NCBI GenBank assembly: GCA_002437285.1
Contig: DJOV01000101.1
Coordinates: forward strand, 1-17,399
Direction of reading: 5' to 3'
Length of the DNA stretch: 17,399 nt
DNA from: Prevotella sp. UBA6429
GTDB lineage: Bacteria; Bacteroidota; Bacteroidia; Bacteroidales; Bacteroidaceae
The notes beneath the pieces were generated by a model. That model was not told the DNA's origin, ran no database searches, and worked only from the letters and a program-made list of their open reading frames with translations. Made by a program: the position numbers and the translations under genes. Positions 13,045 to 17,399 of the stretch are shown piece by piece. Position 1 is the first letter of the stretch. Each line of letters starts with the position of its first letter.

Positions 13045-13998
13045 TTACCTGACCGACACGAAGTCGCCCTCGATCTCCACATATCCGTAGAGGCACGATG
13101 CGGGCAGCGTGCACAGGTCGCCTTCGAAGTGGTCGCGGCTGAGATATACCTCTTGCCACATCTGCTTCCCGGCTACCATCTTTGGTCCGGCCAACCGCCT
13201 TCCGAACTTGACGCGAAGACCGTCGCAGCGGAAGCCGGGGGCGGGCACCACCTTCACGGTGAGCGGTTTGCCACTGCCGGTGGCAAAGGCGTTGAGCGTC
13301 TGTCCAGTGGCCGTCACGACGGTGCCGTTGCGGCTGGCGGCGGTCACGCTGGCCATGTCGGTTGTGATATCCGGGTTGTCGGTGTCAGCGACGCTGCAGG
13401 TGTCGGAGATGCGCGGCTCAGGGTCGTCGTCCACGACGATGTCGTCGACATAAGCCACCCAGTCGGCCGTCATCTTGTGGGGCGACTCGGCGTCGGGCAC
13501 GACGACCAGGCTGTGGATGTCCACGCCATTGGCACTCTTCACGGGGAACACCGCGTCGTCCCAACTGTCGTGTGACAGGTCGTTGACCGCATAAGCCCAG
13601 AACTGCTCCACCTCGGCACTCTGTCCCTGCCGGTCGTGACGCTTGCCCAGGCCGACGAGCATCACGCGCCCCCCCTGCGGGCGGTGGATGAGCACGTGCA
13701 CCACCTTGCCTTGTGGCGTGAGGGCGAAGGGCTCCGTGAGGTCGATGCGCACCCCGTAGATGTTCGAGGCCCAGAGTGACCGCCTGAAGGCCACCACGCT
13801 GTCTGACTCGTTGCCGTCGCGGTCGGGGTTGGCACAGATGGCGGCCTGGCCCTTGAGCCGTCCGTCGCGGAAGGGCGACTGTTCCCAGCGGTCGTAGACA
13901 CCGATGGCGCGATAGTCCTTCTGCTCGAAACTGATGGTCTGCGCCGTGGCCGGCAGGGCGCAGAGGAGGGATAGGAAGAGGGTGATATGCTTTTTCAT
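13045..13998 (-). CDS. Secreted protein of unknown function, last gene of the fucosidase operon
   Basis: The 317-aa precursor has a signal peptide (MKKHITLFLSLLCALPATA). Residues about 20-180 form a beta-rich domain (FEQKDYRAIGVYDRWEQSPF, YGVRIDLTEPFAL, VHVLIHRPQGGRVMLVGLGK, VAYVDDIVV) that reads like a jelly-roll carbohydrate-binding or concanavalin-type module. A second domain from about residue 205 has PLTVKVVPAPGFRCDGLRVKFG, QMWQEVYLSRDHF and YGYVEIEGDF, a pattern I associate with C-terminal modules of Bacteroidales glycan-active proteins, without being able to name it. No catalytic motif is recognised. It starts 25 bp after the GH29 stop, so it is probably part of that operon and may assist substrate binding. 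Confidence 0.7.
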   Translation of the reverse strand: MKKHITLFLSLLCALPATAQTISFEQKDYRAIGVYDRWEQSPFRDGRLKGQAAICANPDRDGNESDSVVAFRRSLWASNIYGVRIDLTEPFALTPQGKVVHVLIHRPQGGRVMLVGLGKRHDRQGQSAEVEQFWAYAVNDLSHDSWDDAVFPVKSANGVDIHSLVVVPDAESPHKMTADWVAYVDDIVVDDDPEPRISDTCSVADTDNPDITTDMASVTAASRNGTVVTATGQTLNAFATGSGKPLTVKVVPAPGFRCDGLRVKFGRRLAGPKMVAGKQMWQEVYLSRDHFEGDLCTLPASCLYGYVEIEGDFVSVR

Positions 13999-14023
13999 GA
14001 TGCGTGTGTCTTGGGTGAGTGAG

Positions 14024-15541
14024 TTAGTAGACCGCCACCTTCTGCAGCAGGGGGCACGCCTTGCTGTCGTCGATGACGATGCGGAGAGCCCGGGCGCTGA
14101 TGCCCTGGCCGTAGCTGTGGACCGTGCTGCCGTTGAGGGGGACGATGCGCCGGTAGCCGATGGTCGTGGTCTGGCAGCCCTGTGCCACGCGGCGGAACGT
14201 CTGTCCGTCGGTCGAGACCTCGATGTGGAAACCCCTGACCCGTTGTCCGCGCTCGATGTGCTCCATGAGATCCACGTAGCGCAGGGTCTGTGGGCGTCGC
14301 CAGGTGAGCGTCAGGGAGGCGCGCGTCACGCTGTCGTCGGTGGCCCAGTAGGTCGATGTCTTGCCGTCGGTGAGATGGTGCGTGCCGTAGTCGCGGTGCC
14401 GCCCCGCCTGCCGTGTGTTGGAGGCTGTGGCCGTGGCCTGGCGCGCCAGGTCGCGCCCCAACCGCTGGCGCAGGAGCTGGCCCATCCGTGCCAGCGTGTC
14501 CACGTCGGCCTGGGGCAGGCGGCCGTCAGGGCCCGGCGGACAGTTGAGGATGAGGGTGGCGTTGCGCCCCACGGTCTCGAGGTACATCTGGAAGAGGCGC
14601 TCGCCCGACAGGGGCTGCTCGCCCTTGTGCCAGAACCAGCCGCGGTTGGTCAGGCGGGCATCGCTCTCGCCCGCCTCCCAGGCCCATCCGTTCTCGGTGC
14701 CGTACATGCCGTTGTTCTCGGGCGCGTAGCCCACTTCCTCCGTCGACCAGTTGGTCTCGCCGGCCCATCCCTCCTCGTTGCCTATCCAGCGGGCCTCGCC
14801 GCCCACGCCCCAGAGGATGATGTCGGGGCAAGCCTTGTGGATGGAGTCGCGCAGGTTGGGGATATCATAATAGGTGGAGCGGTCCACGGAGACGGTGGTG
14901 TTGCGACCGCCGTAGTAGCCGTCGCCGCCGTTGGCCCCGTCAAACCACATCTCAAACTGGTCGCTGCCGTACCGTGCCAGCTCGGCACACTGGCGCAGGA
15001 AGACGTCGTCGACATATCGGTCAGTGCCGTAGTGTATGTTGTTGCGGTCCCAGGGCGAGACATAGAAGCCATACTTCATGTGTAGCTGGCGAGCCGCCCG
15101 TGCGAAGTCGCGCGGTATGTTGGTCTGTCGGCCATAGTCGTTGCCGGCCCGTTCCACTGAGTGGGTGGTGGTCAGCGTGGGCCACAGGCAGAAGCCGTCG
15201 TGGTGCTTCACCACGGCTATGCCGCCCCTCATGCCCGCCGCCTTCGCCGCCCGCATCCACTGCTTGGGGTCGGGTGGCAGGGTGGGTGCGAAGAGGCGCT
15301 CGTCCTCATTGCCCAGTCCCCACTCGCGGTCGGTGTAGGTGTTCATGCCATAGTGGAAGAAGGCGTAAAACTCGGTCTGCTGCCACAGCAGCTGCCGGCG
15401 TGAGGGCACGGGGAAGACGCAGGCCGGCTCGTTGTCGGTGTTGGGCAGCTCCTGCGGGCGCATGTCGAAGGGCGACGGCTGCGCCGAGGCGGCGACAGGC
15501 CACAACAGGCATGCCAGGAGAAGTAGCGTGGGATGGTTCAT
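14024..15541 (-). CDS. GH29 alpha-L-fucosidase with C-terminal F5/8 type C (CBM32-like) domain
   Basis: The 505-aa precursor carries a signal peptide (MNHPTLLLLACLLWPVAASA) and acts in the periplasm or at the surface. The GH29 barrel spans about residues 40-360, with FFHYGMNTYTDREWG, VVKHHDGFCLWPT (His113-His114), YVSPWDRN and FEMWFDGANG, where Asp201 is the expected catalytic nucleophile. The segment WSTEEVGYAPENN is where the general acid would be looked for; its exact residue is uncertain. From about residue 370 a discoidin-like domain follows (HHLTDGKTSTYWATDD, RYVDLMEHIERGQRVRGFHIEV), suited to sugar binding. The sequence resembles the alpha-1,3/1,4-specific subfamily B more than the general type, but linkage cannot be decided here. 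The gene lies 22 bp after the phosphoesterase gene. Confidence 0.93.
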   Translation of the reverse strand: MNHPTLLLLACLLWPVAASAQPSPFDMRPQELPNTDNEPACVFPVPSRRQLLWQQTEFYAFFHYGMNTYTDREWGLGNEDERLFAPTLPPDPKQWMRAAKAAGMRGGIAVVKHHDGFCLWPTLTTTHSVERAGNDYGRQTNIPRDFARAARQLHMKYGFYVSPWDRNNIHYGTDRYVDDVFLRQCAELARYGSDQFEMWFDGANGGDGYYGGRNTTVSVDRSTYYDIPNLRDSIHKACPDIILWGVGGEARWIGNEEGWAGETNWSTEEVGYAPENNGMYGTENGWAWEAGESDARLTNRGWFWHKGEQPLSGERLFQMYLETVGRNATLILNCPPGPDGRLPQADVDTLARMGQLLRQRLGRDLARQATATASNTRQAGRHRDYGTHHLTDGKTSTYWATDDSVTRASLTLTWRRPQTLRYVDLMEHIERGQRVRGFHIEVSTDGQTFRRVAQGCQTTTIGYRRIVPLNGSTVHSYGQGISARALRIVIDDSKACPLLQKVAVY

Positions 15542-15563
15542 AGGTGATGGTGTGAGGTAGATG

Positions 15564-17342
15564 TTATGGTGTGGCGCCCAGGTAGTGGGCGTAGTTGTAG
15601 AACGGCTCCGTCACCCTGTCGGCCGACGAGGCCCGGTAGGTGTTGCCATAGGGGTCGGTGGCCGTGATGGTGACGGTGGCCCCCTTGCGGCGCGGCACGT
15701 AATAGTATAGGTGGTTCATGATGAGGTAGCTGTTCTTCTTGCTGATGAAGGCGTAGGGCATGGCCTCGGCGTAGCGGTGGTGGTATCCCGTGGCGAAGGC
15801 ATCCTGCCCCTTGCCGCTGAGGCGCACCATGCGCGAGGTGCTGCTGTCCTCGGTGGCCGTGACCATCCAGCGCGAGTCAGCGTTGAAGACGTTGGCCACG
15901 ATGACACCCCGTCCGCGCGGCAGGTTCCAGTCGGCGGCATAGCTCTCGCCGTTGAAGTCGGTGTCGGCACCGAAGAGCGTCATCTGCCGGTTGCGGGTCC
16001 ATCCGGTCGACTTGTAGAAGCAGTCGGTGATGGCCGTCCCGCCGAAGGTGTAGACATAGTATCCGTTGGGCGTGCCGCAGATGTTGATGTTCGACTGCCA
16101 GATGTTGCCGCACGCCGCTGCATGGCAGTGCTCCAGGAGGTTGCGCCCCCGGTATCGTATCTCGTGGTTGATGGCGAAGTGGGTGTGGCCGCAGAACAGT
16201 TCGAAGCCCCCCTCGAAAGGCTCGAGCAGGCGTAGGATGGGCGTGAGGTGCGCGCTGCTGTAGTGGCCGCTCTCCGTGGCGATGGCCAGCGGCGTGGCAC
16301 CGCTGTGCGGGCTGTTGCCGAAGGTGAGCGGCACGTGGTAGCAGAGCACCACCTTGCGGCGGTGGTCGGTGAGCGCGAGGTCTTGGCGGAGCCATTCCAT
16401 CTGGGCGCTGGTGAGCTCACCCGGCTGGAAGTAGCCCTTGCTGCGCGAGAACTGCACGTTGTTGAAGCACACGAAGTGCTCGTCGCCCCGGTCGAAGGAG
16501 TAGTCGGTGGGGCCCCAGCTGTCTTCCCATTTTTGTCGGTAGAGCTGCCGCCCGTCCTGGTCGTGGTTGCCGATGACGGAGAAGACGGTCATGCGCGAGG
16601 AGCCCAGCGCGGCGCGCATCTGGCGCTCCAGCGAACCGCTGTAGCCGCCATAGTACTGCACGTCGTCGCCCATGCTGATGGCATAGACAGGCTCGTCGGC
16701 GGGCCACTGGGCCAGGAGCGTCTTGACGTCGGCCATGGTCTCGCTGGTGAAGCGCCGGAGGTCGGTCGTCGTGATGCGGTTGTCGTTGGGCCCGGTGTAG
16801 TAAGGATTGTGTGAGGTGGTGACCTGCGGGTCGCCGAAGACCACGAGACGGTATCTCATCTCGCGGCCGCCACGCAGGCGCCGGAGGGTGAAGTCGTAAG
16901 TGTCGTGCCCCTTGAGCAGGAGCTGGTAGAAGCAGGCCGTGCGGTCGGTGGGCGAGTGCGTGGGCACCTCGCAGTAGTCGGGCACGGTGTAGAAGACGAA
17001 GCGCGCCCGCGCATTGCGCCGCAGGCGGTAGTGGCCCATCGTGTCGGTGAGCGTGCAGGTGTAGCCGTCGCTCACCGTGACGTGTGGCATGGGCTGTCCC
17101 TGCTCGTCGGCCAGTGTGCCGACGATGACGGTGTCGGGTGGCAGGGGCGTCCGCTTGACCGTGTCCTGCTGTTGCTTGGCGGTCGTGGCGCGGAGGGCCC
17201 ATGGGCGCACCAGCCGCTGCAGCGCCGCGGGCTGGTGGAGCGGGGCGCCGCCAGGCTGGCGTAGCGCCAGGGCGGTGGCCACGACGCCGGCCGCCGCTAC
17301 GAGCGTGCCCATGATGGTCAGAAGGACCTGTTTGCGTTTCAT
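15564..17342 (-). CDS. Calcineurin-like metallophosphoesterase with MetallophosN and MetallophosC domains
   Basis: The 592-aa protein starts with a hydrophobic segment (residues 6-27) after MKRKQ, a membrane anchor or uncleaved signal. Residues about 70-155 are a beta-sandwich N-terminal domain (IVGTLADEQGQPMPHVTVSDG) like MetallophosN. The catalytic domain has all metal motifs: FGDPQ (Asp171), SMGDDVQ (Asp226-227), GNHDQD (Asn259-His260), CYHVPL (His336) and CGHTHF (His386, His388). The remainder, ending in YVPRRKGATVTITATDPYGN, fits MetallophosC. Such enzymes hydrolyse phosphomonoesters or diesters with two metal ions; the substrate of this Bacteroidales subgroup is unknown to me. It is the first gene of the leftward operon with GH29 and the accessory protein. 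Confidence 0.92.
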   Translation of the reverse strand: MKRKQVLLTIMGTLVAAAGVVATALALRQPGGAPLHQPAALQRLVRPWALRATTAKQQQDTVKRTPLPPDTVIVGTLADEQGQPMPHVTVSDGYTCTLTDTMGHYRLRRNARARFVFYTVPDYCEVPTHSPTDRTACFYQLLLKGHDTYDFTLRRLRGGREMRYRLVVFGDPQVTTSHNPYYTGPNDNRITTTDLRRFTSETMADVKTLLAQWPADEPVYAISMGDDVQYYGGYSGSLERQMRAALGSSRMTVFSVIGNHDQDGRQLYRQKWEDSWGPTDYSFDRGDEHFVCFNNVQFSRSKGYFQPGELTSAQMEWLRQDLALTDHRRKVVLCYHVPLTFGNSPHSGATPLAIATESGHYSSAHLTPILRLLEPFEGGFELFCGHTHFAINHEIRYRGRNLLEHCHAAACGNIWQSNINICGTPNGYYVYTFGGTAITDCFYKSTGWTRNRQMTLFGADTDFNGESYAADWNLPRGRGVIVANVFNADSRWMVTATEDSSTSRMVRLSGKGQDAFATGYHHRYAEAMPYAFISKKNSYLIMNHLYYYVPRRKGATVTITATDPYGNTYRASSADRVTEPFYNYAHYLGATP

Positions 17343-17365
17343 GCTGAATGATGTTTAGCTGTCGG

Positions 17366-17373
17366 CAAAGGTA
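17366..17373 (-). promoter_or_regulatory. -7 promoter box for the phosphoesterase-fucosidase operon
   Basis: On the minus strand the sequence is TACCTTTG, matching TAnnTTTG, 23 bp before the start codon. The -33 region lies close to the window edge and shows no TTG; no TGTAAC repeat stands at the Pho-box position. Confidence 0.6.
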
Positions 17374-17399
17374 GCAATTTATTCGCTAAAGGTGTACCG

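Overview
The window looks like chromosomal DNA of a GC-rich member of the Bacteroidales, most likely Prevotella or a close relative. Promoters carry the Bacteroidetes-type -7 box TAnnTTTG, Shine-Dalgarno sequences are scarce, and the gene content (Rpn-type nuclease, BspA-like LRR protein, DUF4250, GYF_2 protein, secreted GH29 fucosidase, MetallophosN/C phosphoesterase) is typical of that group. The assignment rests on family recognition and promoter style, not on a database search.

Left edge (1-1450): the 3' part of an Rpn/PD-(D/E)XK nuclease gene with an in-frame 12-bp tandem repeat converges on a small fluoride channel gene (crcB), which is read leftwards from its own promoter.

Centre (1450-8660): a phosphate and polyphosphate block read rightwards. 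It holds a cytoplasmic BspA-type leucine-rich-repeat protein, polyphosphate kinase (ppk), an exopolyphosphatase of the Ppx/GppA family, an OprP-like porin, and a large Pit phosphate transporter with a PhoU-like helical tail. The first three genes overlap end to start. Two promoters in the block, before the LRR gene and before pit, each carry four direct repeats of a TGTAAC-like core at exactly 11-bp spacing, with the last repeat 16 bp ahead of the -7 box in both. This is the architecture of a Pho box, so the block is very probably a PhoB-type phosphate-starvation regulon: porin and Pit bring phosphate in, Ppk stores it as polyphosphate, and Ppx releases it. The LRR protein is an unexplained member.

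Small-gene region (8660-10054): a strong terminator hairpin, a 39-aa ORF on the minus strand with its own -7 box, three TTGA-N6-TCAA dyads of Crp/Fnr (FNR/HcpR) style in the divergent intergenic region, a 28-aa membrane peptide behind a long leader, a DUF4250 gene, a possible 21-aa coupled peptide, and about 210 bp of unexplained sequence open on both strands.

Right part (10055-17399): glmS and a GYF_2-domain membrane protein read rightwards, closed by a strong bidirectional hairpin. Facing them is a leftward operon with 22-25 bp gaps: a membrane-anchored or secreted metallophosphoesterase, a GH29 alpha-L-fucosidase with a C-terminal discoidin/CBM32-like domain, and a secreted accessory protein of unknown function. 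No SusC/SusD pair is visible, so this is a stand-alone glycan-processing cluster as far as the window shows.

The most noteworthy signals are the matched pair of Pho boxes with identical geometry, the LRR protein coupled to ppk, and the small-protein divergent region with three Fnr-like dyads.
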